Below are positions 1-6,345 of a stretch of 8,182 bases of DNA, in pieces. Position 1 is the stretch's first letter. Every line of letters starts with the position of its first letter. Below the pieces are notes generated by a model. It was not told the origin of the DNA and did no database searches. It saw only the letters and a list, made by a program, of their open reading frames with translations. Location: the NCBI GenBank assembly GCA_005889395.1, contig VBFX01000121.1, forward strand, positions 1 through 8,182, written 5' to 3'. The stretch comes from Chloroflexota bacterium. GTDB lineage: Bacteria; Chloroflexota; Dormibacteria; CF-121. The position numbers were made by a program, and so were the translations under genes.

Positions 1-805
1 CCTCGAGTTGCGCGACGCGGTTCAGGTTGTAGTCGTTCGTCATGATGGCGGCGTTCCGCCTGGTCGCCAGCTTGATCAACTTCATGTCGACCTCGGTGAC
101 CTCAGGAGCATCCTCGTCGATGAACTCGATGTCGACGAGCGGCTCCTTCTGCAACAGGTTGAGCACCTCCAGCCCGCGCCGTCCGCGGTTTCGGCGCAGC
201 GCGTCACTGGAGTCGGCGATGTACTGCAGCTCGGCCAGCACGAAGTGCGGTACCAGGATCTTGTCCCGAAGGAAACCGGTCTGCGCGATGTCCATGATCC
301 GGCCGTCGATGATGACACTCGTGTCGAGCAGCACGCCCGAGTCCACCGGATGGGCCACGAGCACGCCAGCCGCGCGCGCCGGCCCCAACACCGGGGCCAT
401 CATCTCGTGACGCCGGCTGAGACCCAGCGTCAGGCCCCAGTAGGCGAAGACGAGGGCCACGATCAGCGAGATGACGAAGCCGAGGTGCCATGGCAGGGTT
501 GCCAGAAAGACTCCAACGAGCGCCGCCAGCAGCAGCCCGACCAGAAGTCCGACGGTCGCCGCTACCAGGTCCGGCAGCGGCGTAACGTTTAGCTTATTTT
601 CGAGCCAGAAGAAGGGCTTGGTCGTAACGTAGGGGAGCCCGAAGAAGCCAAAGAGCGCGCCGGCCAGTGCGGTCAGCATCAGGACGATCGCTCTCAGCGT
701 GTAACCGTCGATTTTGGCTTCCGAGATGATGAATGAGGCGTACTCGACGCCCGCTATAAGTCCAAGCAACAGGCCCAACAGCCGGAAGACGCGTTCCACG
801 CGCAT
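1..805 (-). CDS. YacL-like membrane-anchored PIN/TRAM domain protein (3' end off the left edge)
   Basis: The 268 residues visible are the N-terminal part of a PIN/TRAM protein of the Bacillus YacL type. Four hydrophobic segments (about residues 8-27, 38-60, 80-104 and 108-130) form a membrane anchor. A PIN domain follows from about residue 158. It begins VLLDTSVIIDGRI and keeps the four acidic positions expected for metal-dependent nuclease chemistry: D161, E192 (LAELQ), D240 (EVDMKLI) and D258 (TNDYN). The sequence leaves the window just after this last motif, so the C-terminal TRAM RNA-binding domain is expected beyond the edge but is not seen. The ATG at 803-805 is preceded by AAGGAGG at 814-820 with 8 nt spacing. 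A GTG three codons upstream overlaps that site and is rejected. The domain architecture suggests a membrane-tethered ribonuclease, but the family's substrate is poorly defined. Family assignment is firm; activity is inferred. Confidence 0.9.
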   Translation of the reverse strand, partial: MRVERVFRLLGLLLGLIAGVEYASFIISEAKIDGYTLRAIVLMLTALAGALFGFFGLPYVTTKPFFWLENKLNVTPLPDLVAATVGLLVGLLLAALVGVFLATLPWHLGFVISLIVALVFAYWGLTLGLSRRHEMMAPVLGPARAAGVLVAHPVDSGVLLDTSVIIDGRIMDIAQTGFLRDKILVPHFVLAELQYIADSSDALRRNRGRRGLEVLNLLQKEPLVDIEFIDEDAPEVTEVDMKLIKLATRRNAAIMTNDYNLNRVAQLE

Positions 806-813
806 CGCAATCA

Positions 814-820
814 CCTCCTT
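814..820 (-). promoter_or_regulatory. Strong Shine-Dalgarno of the PIN/TRAM gene
   Basis: On the minus strand this reads AAGGAGG and continues TGAT, an extended match to the anti-Shine-Dalgarno sequence. It lies 8 nt before the ATG at 803-805. It fixes that start and shows the organism uses conventional SD-led translation alongside the leaderless-looking genes elsewhere in the window. Confidence 0.85.
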
Positions 821-889
821 CTCTCAGGATGGGCGACGCAACCGCGCGCAGGCGCGCAAACATGACCGCCATCGTGCCCTAATTAAAGC

Positions 890-1288
890 ATGAAAACTGG
901 CCGCCGACGTTCCTTTTGGTCCCTGAGTCCAACCGCGACCGCCCAAAGCCTCGAGCGGACGTGCTGGCTGGCGGCCGCCGGCCTGGTCCTGGCGCTCGCT
1001 CTGGCGCCCGCCCCCATCGCGAACGCTTCCGCCCGCCCTCCAAGCAGTGTCGCGCCCGAAAAAGTCAGCGTCCTGTTCCTGCAGCGACGCTGCATCGACA
1101 GGATCCTTGGCCACGCGCAGGGCATGAGCGAAGAGGCGGCTGTTGAGGAGATCAACCGGCAGTGCTGGGCGCCACGGTCGGGCGGCCCCTCGCCGGCCGC
1201 GCCCGGGATGCGGCTTTCCTGTGAGCGCCCGGTTAGCGTCCGGGTGATGCCTGCCGTTAAACGCGTTGCGGGCTGTCTCGGCAGCTAG
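890..1288 (+). CDS. Small putative exported protein, family not recognised
   Basis: I do not recognise this 132-residue protein. The N-terminus is basic (MKTGRRRSFW) and a hydrophobic stretch at about residues 26-41 ends in small residues (IANASA). This looks like an export signal with cleavage near residue 46. The RRSFW motif vaguely resembles a Tat signal, but it lies unusually far from the hydrophobic core. The predicted mature part has four cysteines (C68, C92, C111, C129) and a short acidic helix-like stretch (MSEEAAVEEINRQC). Third codon positions are mostly G or C, as in real genes here. No ribosome binding site precedes the ATG. The gene is convergent with radA and the two share CTAG, TAG being the stop on both strands. 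It sits where disA often lies between radA and yacL. A longer minus-strand frame covers this region but overlaps radA and has no domain, so I prefer this one. That the gene is real is probable, not certain. Confidence 0.5.
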   Translation: MKTGRRRSFWSLSPTATAQSLERTCWLAAAGLVLALALAPAPIANASARPPSSVAPEKVSVLFLQRRCIDRILGHAQGMSEEAAVEEINRQCWAPRSGGPSPAAPGMRLSCERPVSVRVMPAVKRVAGCLGS

Positions 1289-2658
1289 CTGAAGCAGCTC
1301 TCGAGCGCGTCCGAGATCGTCTCCGCGCGGCACAGCGTCATCGCAGACAGCTCGGGATCGCGGAGCTCGGCCGCCGCCGGGATCACGGCTCGCTTGAAGC
1401 CGAGCCGGTACGCTTCCAGCAGGCGGCGCTCCAGCTGGCTGACGCGCCGCACCTCGCCACTGAGGCCGAGCTCACCAATGGCGACCAGGTCGGCTCCGGC
1501 GGGCCGGTTGCGCTTGTTGGAGGCGATGGCCAGCGCCACCGCGAGGTCTGCCGCGGGCTCGGTCAGGCGCACGCCGCCCGCGGCGTTGACGAAGACATCG
1601 TCCCCGCCCAGGTCGAGGTGCGCGCGACGTTCCAGCACGGCGATCAGCATGTGCAGCCGGTTGAGGTCGATGCCGTTAACCGAGCGGCGCGGCGCGCCGA
1701 ACCGGCTCGGCGTGGTGAGACTCTGCAGCTCGACGAGAAGCGGCCGGCTCCCTTCGAGGGCGACGTGGACGACATTGCCCACCTCGCTCAAGGAGCGGTC
1801 CTGCAGAAAGGCACGGCTCGGGTCGCTGACCTCGTGCATCCCGCTGTCGCGCATCTCGAAGACACCGATCTCGTCGGTTGACCCAAAGCGGTTCTTCTGG
1901 CTGCGCAAAATGCGGAAGCTGTGGTGCCGCTCACCCTCGAGGTAGAGGACGGTGTCGACAATGTGCTCGAGCACGCGCGGCCCGGCGATCGCGCCCTCCT
2001 TGTTGACGTGGCCCACGAGGAAAATCGGGATGTGGCTGCTCTTCGCCAGCAGCATCAGCCTGCCGGCGCACTCGCGCACCTGGCTGACGCTGCCCGGAGC
2101 GGAGGTGACGTTCCCCATGAACACCGTCTGGATGGAGTCGATGACGGCCATCATCGGCCGCGCCTTCTCGAGGTGCTCGACGATCCCGTCGAGGTCATTC
2201 TCGGCCAGCACCATCAGCCGATCGCCCTCGATGCCAAGGCGCTGCGCCCGCAACTTCAGCTGCTGCACGGACTCCTCGCCCGACACGTAGAGCACGGGCC
2301 CGTAGGATCCAGCCACCTCGCTCGCCAGTTGTAGCAGCAGGGTCGACTTGCCGATGCCGGGGTCACCACCAACCAGCACCAATGACCCCGGCACGATGCC
2401 GCCGCCGAGCACCTGGTTGAGCTCTCGCATCGCCAGCCGAAGCCGGTTGGCCTGGGTAAAGCGCACCTGGGCCAGCGGCATCGGCTGCGCGGAGGAAATG
2501 CTGACCCGACGAGCGCCGGTTCGCGACGCCGGTTCGGCTCGCACCTGCTCCTCGACGTAACTGTTCCAGTTACCGCACTCGGGACAGCGCCCCAGCCACT
2601 TCGTGGACTGGTTGCCGCACTCCTGGCAGGCGAAGATCGTGCGCGTCCCCGATTTCAC
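1285..2658 (-). CDS. radA: DNA repair protein RadA (Sms)
   Basis: This is a full-length RadA/Sms of 457 residues, the usual size. RadA is a RecA-related DnaB-like helicase that drives branch migration in recombinational repair. In order it shows an N-terminal zinc finger (C11, C14, C25, C28 in CQEC and CPEC), a Walker A motif GGDPGIGKST at 97-106, a Walker B-like strand ending AVIDSIQ near 171-177, the RadA-specific KNRFG motif at 255-259, and a C-terminal Lon-protease-like domain from about 290 (GGVRLTEPAADLAVALAI, GELGLSGEVR). The start is GTG at 2656-2658, nine codons before the first zinc-finger Cys cluster ends up in register with the family. No SD is seen, and a TATAGT box lies 7 nt before the GTG, which points to a leaderless transcript. 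The stop overlaps the stop of the convergent small gene. The linked yacL-like gene fits the clpC-radA-disA-yacL neighbourhood known from Gram-positives, but without disA here. Confidence 0.97.
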   Translation of the reverse strand: MKSGTRTIFACQECGNQSTKWLGRCPECGNWNSYVEEQVRAEPASRTGARRVSISSAQPMPLAQVRFTQANRLRLAMRELNQVLGGGIVPGSLVLVGGDPGIGKSTLLLQLASEVAGSYGPVLYVSGEESVQQLKLRAQRLGIEGDRLMVLAENDLDGIVEHLEKARPMMAVIDSIQTVFMGNVTSAPGSVSQVRECAGRLMLLAKSSHIPIFLVGHVNKEGAIAGPRVLEHIVDTVLYLEGERHHSFRILRSQKNRFGSTDEIGVFEMRDSGMHEVSDPSRAFLQDRSLSEVGNVVHVALEGSRPLLVELQSLTTPSRFGAPRRSVNGIDLNRLHMLIAVLERRAHLDLGGDDVFVNAAGGVRLTEPAADLAVALAIASNKRNRPAGADLVAIGELGLSGEVRRVSQLERRLLEAYRLGFKRAVIPAAAELRDPELSAMTLCRAETISDALESCFS

Positions 2659-2665
2659 GCCCGTA

Positions 2666-2671
2666 ACTATA
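2666..2671 (-). promoter_or_regulatory. Putative -10 box of a leaderless radA promoter
   Basis: The minus strand reads TATAGT followed by 7 nt and then the radA GTG. This spacing would place the transcription start at or next to the start codon. No SD is present and no clear -35 box is seen at 16-18 nt. The call rests on the hexamer and its spacing only. Confidence 0.5.
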
Positions 2672-2683
2672 GGGTGGGTCTGC

Positions 2684-2697
2684 GACAGCTACCTGTC
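2684..2697. other. Small inverted repeat upstream of radA
   Basis: GACAG and CTGTC flank a CTAC spacer. The repeat lies 12 nt upstream of the TATAGT box, between the membrane-protein stop and radA. It could be an operator or a weak hairpin, but a 5-bp stem is easily found by chance. Confidence 0.2.
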
Positions 2698-2716
2698 CGA
2701 CCTATGCGACGACCAC

Positions 2717-3328
2717 CTATCGGAGCAGGCGCGCGACGACCGGCGCCTGGCAGGCCGAGATCAGGAAGGCACCCACTGCCGCCAGCAGGCTGATGAAGGC
2801 GAACGTGGAAAAGCCAATCAGTTGGGACGACAGCGCGCTGGTCAGAGCCCCGGCCAGCCCGCCGCCAATGACGGTCGCGGGAACCCATACCCAGGCCGTG
2901 TTGCCGACCGATGCCCGGAGGACGATCGCCTGAGCTGCGCCGATCACGAGGCCGGCGGCAGCCAGCGCCGCACCACCGGCGATCACGGGGTCGCTGGGAT
3001 GGACCGACGCCAGGGGATCGACGGCATGGCGGAGCACGCTGGGAATCACCACAATGGCATTCAGTAGGGCTGCGGTCACGGTCGCCGGCACCCACCAGAA
3101 GACATCCAGCCGGTAACGCCGCAGCAGGGGCCATTGCGCACCCGCCGCGATCGCTGCGCTGATGATCGTTGCGATAAACCGCAGTACGTCAACGACGAAG
3201 GTAGGAGCCGGATCGGTCAGGAGGGCGCGGAGGCGCCAGGCAACGAGCGCCCCCAGCACACCCCCGATCACGGAGACGACGACCCATAACGCCCAGGCCG
3301 CGCCGGTCCTTGTGGCAGGCGTGACCAC
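2717..3328 (-). CDS. Six-helix integral membrane protein with internal repeats, function unknown
   Basis: The 203-residue product is almost entirely hydrophobic, with about six membrane segments (near residues 11-32, 46-68, 75-98, 116-138, 145-167 and 173-197). It shows an internal duplication. AQWPLLRRYRLDVFWWVPATV at about 64-84 matches AQAIVLRASVGNTAWVWVPATV at about 132-153, and a third partial copy (CQAPVVARLLR) closes the protein. I know similar repeat-built membrane proteins with QWLVLRR and WWV motifs from Chloroflexi and cyanobacteria, but none with an assigned function. The start is uncertain. GTG at 3326-3328 is chosen because it follows the upstream gene's stop by 8 bp. The alternative GTG at 3449-3451 would add 41 polar residues overlapping well-conserved YdeI coding sequence. 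No SD is seen, so translational coupling to the upstream gene is likely. Confidence 0.75.
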   Translation of the reverse strand: MVTPATRTGAAWALWVVVSVIGGVLGALVAWRLRALLTDPAPTFVVDVLRFIATIISAAIAAGAQWPLLRRYRLDVFWWVPATVTAALLNAIVVIPSVLRHAVDPLASVHPSDPVIAGGAALAAAGLVIGAAQAIVLRASVGNTAWVWVPATVIGGGLAGALTSALSSQLIGFSTFAFISLLAAVGAFLISACQAPVVARLLR

Positions 3329-3336
3329 CGAGGCGA

Positions 3337-3948
3337 TTATGCGCCGGGACGCCGGCGAAGGGGCCCAATCGCACGGCCGAGCGCTGAGTCCGCAATCAAC
3401 GTCGCGAGCCGTTTCTTCCGGGTCTCCTCCCGCTTGGCGCTGATCACCCACCAGGTCGCGGTCTGCCGGTACCCTGGCGGCTGCGCCTGGAAGAAGGTCC
3501 AGGCTTTCTTGTTGGCCCGAAACGACCGCTCAGCACCTGGATCCAGCCTGGCAGATTTTCTCTGCTCATAGCTGTAGATCACCGACCGTTCTTCGGTCCG
3601 CCGCTCGAAGGCTTTCAGCCCCACGGGATGCATCCGCCCGAGCCTGATCAGTTCCTGCGCACGGGCGATGTTGACCGCGCTCCAGGTGCTGTGCGGCTTG
3701 CGAGGAGTAATCCGGTTGGAGTAGCTGACCTCATCGATGCCCTGGCGGACGCCGTCGATCCATCCGAAGCAGAGCTCTTCGTCAACCAGTTCCTGCCACG
3801 TGATGCTCGGCTTTCCTGAGCCACGCCTGTAGAAACCGACAAAGAGCTCGTTCTCCGTTGCATGGTTTCGTTCGAGCCACTGGCGGAGCTCCCCGGCGGT
3901 GGCAAAGAAGGTTGGCTTCACCTCGCCAGAATAGTTGGAGGCCGGCAC
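3337..3948 (-). CDS. YdeI/OmdA (OmpD-associated) family protein
   Basis: The protein, 203 residues from the upstream start, matches the YdeI/OmdA family of small soluble bacterial proteins. The family has loose links to stress or antimicrobial-peptide resistance, and its biochemical role is unknown. Family hallmarks are the N-terminal FFATAGELRQWLERNHAT, LCFGWIDGVRQ, RITPRKPHSTWSAVN, the GLKAFERR stretch, and the C-terminal WWVISAKREETRKKRLATLI. Two starts are possible. GTG at 3946-3948 has GGGAGG 8 nt upstream, but both lie inside a perfect 12-bp palindrome. GTG at 3919-3921 would give a 194-residue protein beginning VKPTFFAT, close to typical family N-termini, and has TATTCT 6 nt upstream, as for a leaderless start. 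I keep the longer form but regard the shorter as about equally likely. The membrane-protein gene follows after 8 bp. Confidence 0.88.
   Translation of the reverse strand: MPASNYSGEVKPTFFATAGELRQWLERNHATENELFVGFYRRGSGKPSITWQELVDEELCFGWIDGVRQGIDEVSYSNRITPRKPHSTWSAVNIARAQELIRLGRMHPVGLKAFERRTEERSVIYSYEQRKSARLDPGAERSFRANKKAWTFFQAQPPGYRQTATWWVISAKREETRKKRLATLIADSALGRAIGPLRRRPGA
3928..3933 (-). promoter_or_regulatory. Putative -10 box for the shorter YdeI-family start
   Basis: The minus strand reads TATTCT, then 6 nt, then GTG at 3919-3921. If it is used, transcription would start at or just before that GTG and the mRNA would be leaderless. There is no recognisable -35 box; that position falls within the palindrome at 3937-3961. 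Confidence 0.4.
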
Positions 3949-3961
3949 GGTGCCGGCCTCC
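3937..3961 (-). terminator. Perfect palindrome downstream of the phosphoesterase, probable transcription terminator hairpin
   Basis: GGAGGCCGGCAC is followed by one base and its exact reverse complement, so the RNA can form a stem of at least nine GC-rich pairs with a short loop. It begins 14 nt after the phosphoesterase stop (3976), the normal place for an intrinsic terminator. The run after the stem (AACTATTCT on the minus strand) is only moderately T-rich. The same element contains the SD and start codon of the longer YdeI-family reading, so it could instead control translation of that gene. Confidence 0.55.
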
Positions 3962-3975
3962 CGTCTAGCGCTTTG

Positions 3976-6222
3976 TCAGGATGCCGCCAGCGCGCTCGCC
4001 CGGTCGAGCAGCGAGTTGGCCTGGTCGATCCAGCCCTTCGCCTGTTGCTCGTTGAGCGCCTGTCCATCGAATGCCGCGGCATTGAGTGCCGCTTTGATCT
4101 GACCCGCCAGGGCGTCACGCTGCGAGGTCAAGCTCTCGATCGAGTTCTCGAGCAATGTGTACCGCGATTCATCAGCCGTCGATCCACTGTTGAGTGCGTG
4201 CGTTGAAGCCGTCAGCAGGTCCATCCCGAACTTGCCGAAGGCCGCGTTGACCTGCTCATACGCGTCGCCCAGACGCAGCAGCGTCTCGCGATGCGCGATC
4301 AGCGTTTGGGGAAGCGCCTTCGTCTCGATAACCTCGATGAGCACACGGCCGTCGTTCACGTAGTCGTCCTTCAAGCCTGCCAGCGCCAGCGTCGTCGACC
4401 GGACGTTGGTGTGATCGGTCCATGTCTGCGAGTCGATGCCTTGACTCTTGACACCAGGGCCGACCAGGCCGAGCCAATTGTTGGCGATTTCCTGCTGGAT
4501 GTCGCCATGGCTCCAGGCAAAGTGGTAATCGATGCACGGATTGCTGCCACAGTTCGGCCCACTGTTCGCAGCGGTAATGAAGTAGTCGGGATTGCCGAAG
4601 GCCGTGAAGGTTGGCGTTCGAGCCGGGTCCGCGTTGACCATGTGGAGCGCCTTTTCCCCTACGGGGTCCGCCATCCGCACGAAGACGGGCTGGGCTGTAC
4701 TACTGACGTATGGATCGATCGCACTTAGCCCGGCGACATCCCGCTCCATCGTTCGCAACGTCGCGTCGGTCCGCGACGGCTGGCCATTGACGTAAAAGGT
4801 CGGCGCCGAATCGCTGTGCACGACGAAGCTCGGCGTCCCTGTCGGCAGCTTCGGCTTGATGTTGAGGTTGACCTCGCCAATCTGGTTCGACGGACAGGCT
4901 GGCGTCGCGGTCCAGGAGCAATTCGTGTGTGAGTACGCGTAGGAGCCATCGGGTTGAAGGATTCCGGGTCCACCCGCGTAGTGATCACCTTCATCCGCGG
5001 TCACCACGAAGAGCGTGTTGCTCTTGTCGATGCCGTCGTTCGCGAGGCGAGTAAAGAATGCCGCAAAGGCATCGTCGTAGGCCTTGAGCTGGGCCTTGGA
5101 ATCGACCTCGCCCGGCCCCGAAGCGCGCGGGAAATTCGGGTTGAATGGCGCGGGAAAGGCCGAAGTGTGGTTGTCGTGGGCGTCCGAAATGTAGGCGTAA
5201 GTCACCGGGACGCCGGATTCTTGCATCTGAGCGACGTAGCCCAGCGTGTTCTTGGCGAGCGCGCCGTCGAAGCCAGGGAATCCGCACTGGCCGAATGGGT
5301 CGGTGACGTGCGCGCCGCTCGTGTCGTTGACGCAGGCATTGCCCCCGGTGATCGCCGGGTCAACGTACTTCGCGCCATAAAGCGCCTGGTAACCCAGGTA
5401 GCCACCGGGCTCGTCCGGGAGCCTGTCTGGCCTCGAGTTCGCGACATTTGTCGCGTTCGCGGCGCAGATGCCGCCGCCCTGGGCGCAGTGGATCGCGATG
5501 CCGACATAGTCGGTGAGCGCCTTGGCGCGCGCCGCGGTCCCCGATGGAGCTGCGTTTGATGCGACAGCCTGACTCCACTCGGGGGAGCCCGTACCAAAGG
5601 CCTCCGACATGTCGCCGAAGGGGCCGGTGCCAGTGTTCTCGAGCTCAATGTTGGCGGTCGACACCCCGCCGAAGTTGCACCCGGCGCGGGTGTATGGCAC
5701 CCATGGAGCTGGCGTGTTGTGCTGGCCATCCGAGACCATGTTCGGTAGTGGGTCGTTGGCTCCAGTTGAATCGTCCACGAGGTCGGTCCAGTACTTGAAC
5801 GCGCTGCTGAAGGCCGGAATCTTGCTCGGTGGGTAATAGAAGTAGCTGTTCGACACGTTGATCCCGGTTCGATCTGGGTAGAGCCCGGTCAGGCTCGAGA
5901 GAATCCCGCCTGCGGTATGCGAAATCAAGATCGTGTGATCGTTGGTCATCAGCGTGCCGTTCGAGGTCAGGAAGTTCAGCAGGTGCGGCATCTGCTCCAG
6001 GTCGGATGGCACGTTCGGAGCGTCGCGAAGGAAATGAGTGTTGTCGAAGACAAGATAGATCACGTGCTTGACCGGGCCGTTTGACAGCTGGCACCCGGAA
6101 GCCGCCGTAGATGGTTTGGCGGCCGCGACGCCGACAGCGGTGATGCCGACAATACTGGCCGGCAGCAAGGCGAGCGCGAGCAACCGGGCCATCGAACGTC
6201 CGAGCGCGGAACGTAACTTCAT
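3976..6222 (-). CDS. Exported alkaline phosphatase superfamily phosphoesterase
   Basis: The 748-residue product starts with a signal peptide (basic MKLRSALGRSMAR, hydrophobic LLALALLPASIVG, small residues to about 41). The body is an alkaline-phosphatase/sulfatase-type metal hydrolase. A first strand carries VIYLVFDNTHF (D60 and N61). SHTAGGILSSLTGLYPDRTG at 101-120 holds the likely nucleophile (T103 or S101). Further metal ligands are likely in SDAHDNH (347-352), TADEGDH (408-414) and HFAWSHGD (567-574). A late TDHTNVRSTTLALAGL motif resembles the closing motif of such enzymes. The C-terminal 110 residues look helical. Ten cysteines lie after the signal, several in close pairs (246/253, 297/313, 435/443, 558/563), as expected for disulfides outside the cytoplasm. 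ATG at 6220-6222 has AAGGAGG 4 nt upstream. The substrate cannot be read from sequence: nucleotide, lipid or phosphonate esters and sulfate esters are all possible. No phosphate-uptake or regulatory gene adjoins it. Confidence 0.88.
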   Translation of the reverse strand: MKLRSALGRSMARLLALALLPASIVGITAVGVAAAKPSTAASGCQLSNGPVKHVIYLVFDNTHFLRDAPNVPSDLEQMPHLLNFLTSNGTLMTNDHTILISHTAGGILSSLTGLYPDRTGINVSNSYFYYPPSKIPAFSSAFKYWTDLVDDSTGANDPLPNMVSDGQHNTPAPWVPYTRAGCNFGGVSTANIELENTGTGPFGDMSEAFGTGSPEWSQAVASNAAPSGTAARAKALTDYVGIAIHCAQGGGICAANATNVANSRPDRLPDEPGGYLGYQALYGAKYVDPAITGGNACVNDTSGAHVTDPFGQCGFPGFDGALAKNTLGYVAQMQESGVPVTYAYISDAHDNHTSAFPAPFNPNFPRASGPGEVDSKAQLKAYDDAFAAFFTRLANDGIDKSNTLFVVTADEGDHYAGGPGILQPDGSYAYSHTNCSWTATPACPSNQIGEVNLNIKPKLPTGTPSFVVHSDSAPTFYVNGQPSRTDATLRTMERDVAGLSAIDPYVSSTAQPVFVRMADPVGEKALHMVNADPARTPTFTAFGNPDYFITAANSGPNCGSNPCIDYHFAWSHGDIQQEIANNWLGLVGPGVKSQGIDSQTWTDHTNVRSTTLALAGLKDDYVNDGRVLIEVIETKALPQTLIAHRETLLRLGDAYEQVNAAFGKFGMDLLTASTHALNSGSTADESRYTLLENSIESLTSQRDALAGQIKAALNAAAFDGQALNEQQAKGWIDQANSLLDRASALAAS

Positions 6223-6226
6223 GGTT

Positions 6227-6233
6227 CCTCCTT
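6227..6233 (-). promoter_or_regulatory. Shine-Dalgarno of the phosphoesterase gene
   Basis: The minus strand reads AAGGAGG, then AACC, then ATG. The 4-nt spacing is slightly short but the match is strong, and no other in-frame start near the signal peptide has a comparable site. Confidence 0.8.
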
Positions 6234-6278
6234 CCCTGATTCGAATCCCCTCAACACTCTCGCGGTCCCGCAGAACGC

Positions 6279-6294
6279 TTTGGCGAAAGCCAAA
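6279..6294. other. Tight hairpin in the divergent intergenic region
   Basis: TTTGGC, GAAA and GCCAAA form a perfect 6-bp stem with a GNRA tetraloop on the plus strand. It lies between two divergent genes, about 57 nt upstream of the phosphoesterase ATG and 52 nt upstream of the monooxygenase ATG. It could be an operator half-pair or a 5'-UTR structure; no regulator family is indicated by its sequence. The rest of this intergenic region (6223-6345) also holds a 10-nt palindrome, GATTCGAATC, at 6238-6247. Confidence 0.35.
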
Positions 6295-6330
6295 TGAATG
6301 TTTGGTTAAACCTCCCCGCCAACCGCTGTG

Positions 6331-6336
6331 TATTGT
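6331..6336 (+). promoter_or_regulatory. Putative -10 box of the monooxygenase gene
   Basis: TATTGT lies 9 nt before the ATG at 6346, with only a weak purine run (GAGAA) between. The spacing suggests a transcript with a leader of two or three nucleotides or none. No -35 match is present at the usual distance. Confidence 0.4.
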
Positions 6337-6345
6337 GGCAGAGAA

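Noticed and set aside
8..592. A 194-codon plus-strand frame at the left edge
   Set aside because: It is antisense to the PIN/TRAM gene, whose catalytic acidic residues and SD are clear. The translation is a low-information Asp/Arg/His/Gln-rich sequence typical of antisense shadows.
824..1333. A 169-codon minus-strand frame covering the small exported ORF and the end of radA
   Set aside because: It overlaps the well-supported radA C-terminus, has a low-complexity Arg/Gly/Ala-rich translation, no SD and no recognisable domain. The plus-strand frame in the same place has an export-signal-like N-terminus and GC-rich third positions.
2684..2697. GACAG-CTAC-CTGTC as a LexA/SOS operator upstream of radA
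   Set aside because: It does not match the actinobacterial/Bacillus-type box (CGAACNNNNGTTCG) or the E. coli box (CTG-N10-CAG). A 5-bp palindrome alone is too weak.
3329..3451. N-terminal extension of the membrane protein from GTG at 3449-3451
   Set aside because: The 41 extra residues are polar and unlike the rest of the protein. They would overlap 115 bp of the conserved YdeI-family C-terminus (WWVISAKREETRKKRL), and no SD supports this start.
4954..5559. A 201-codon plus-strand frame antisense to the phosphoesterase gene
   Set aside because: It is the complement of a strongly supported coding gene in a GC-rich sequence, where long antisense frames are common. Its Arg/Val-rich translation has no motif and no start signals.
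6236..6252. TTCGAATCCCC resembling the T-loop and 3' end of a tRNA, as in an attachment-site remnant
   Set aside because: The flanking bases do not form a T-stem on either strand. No CCA end, acceptor or anticodon arm follows, and no integrase or second copy is present in the window.
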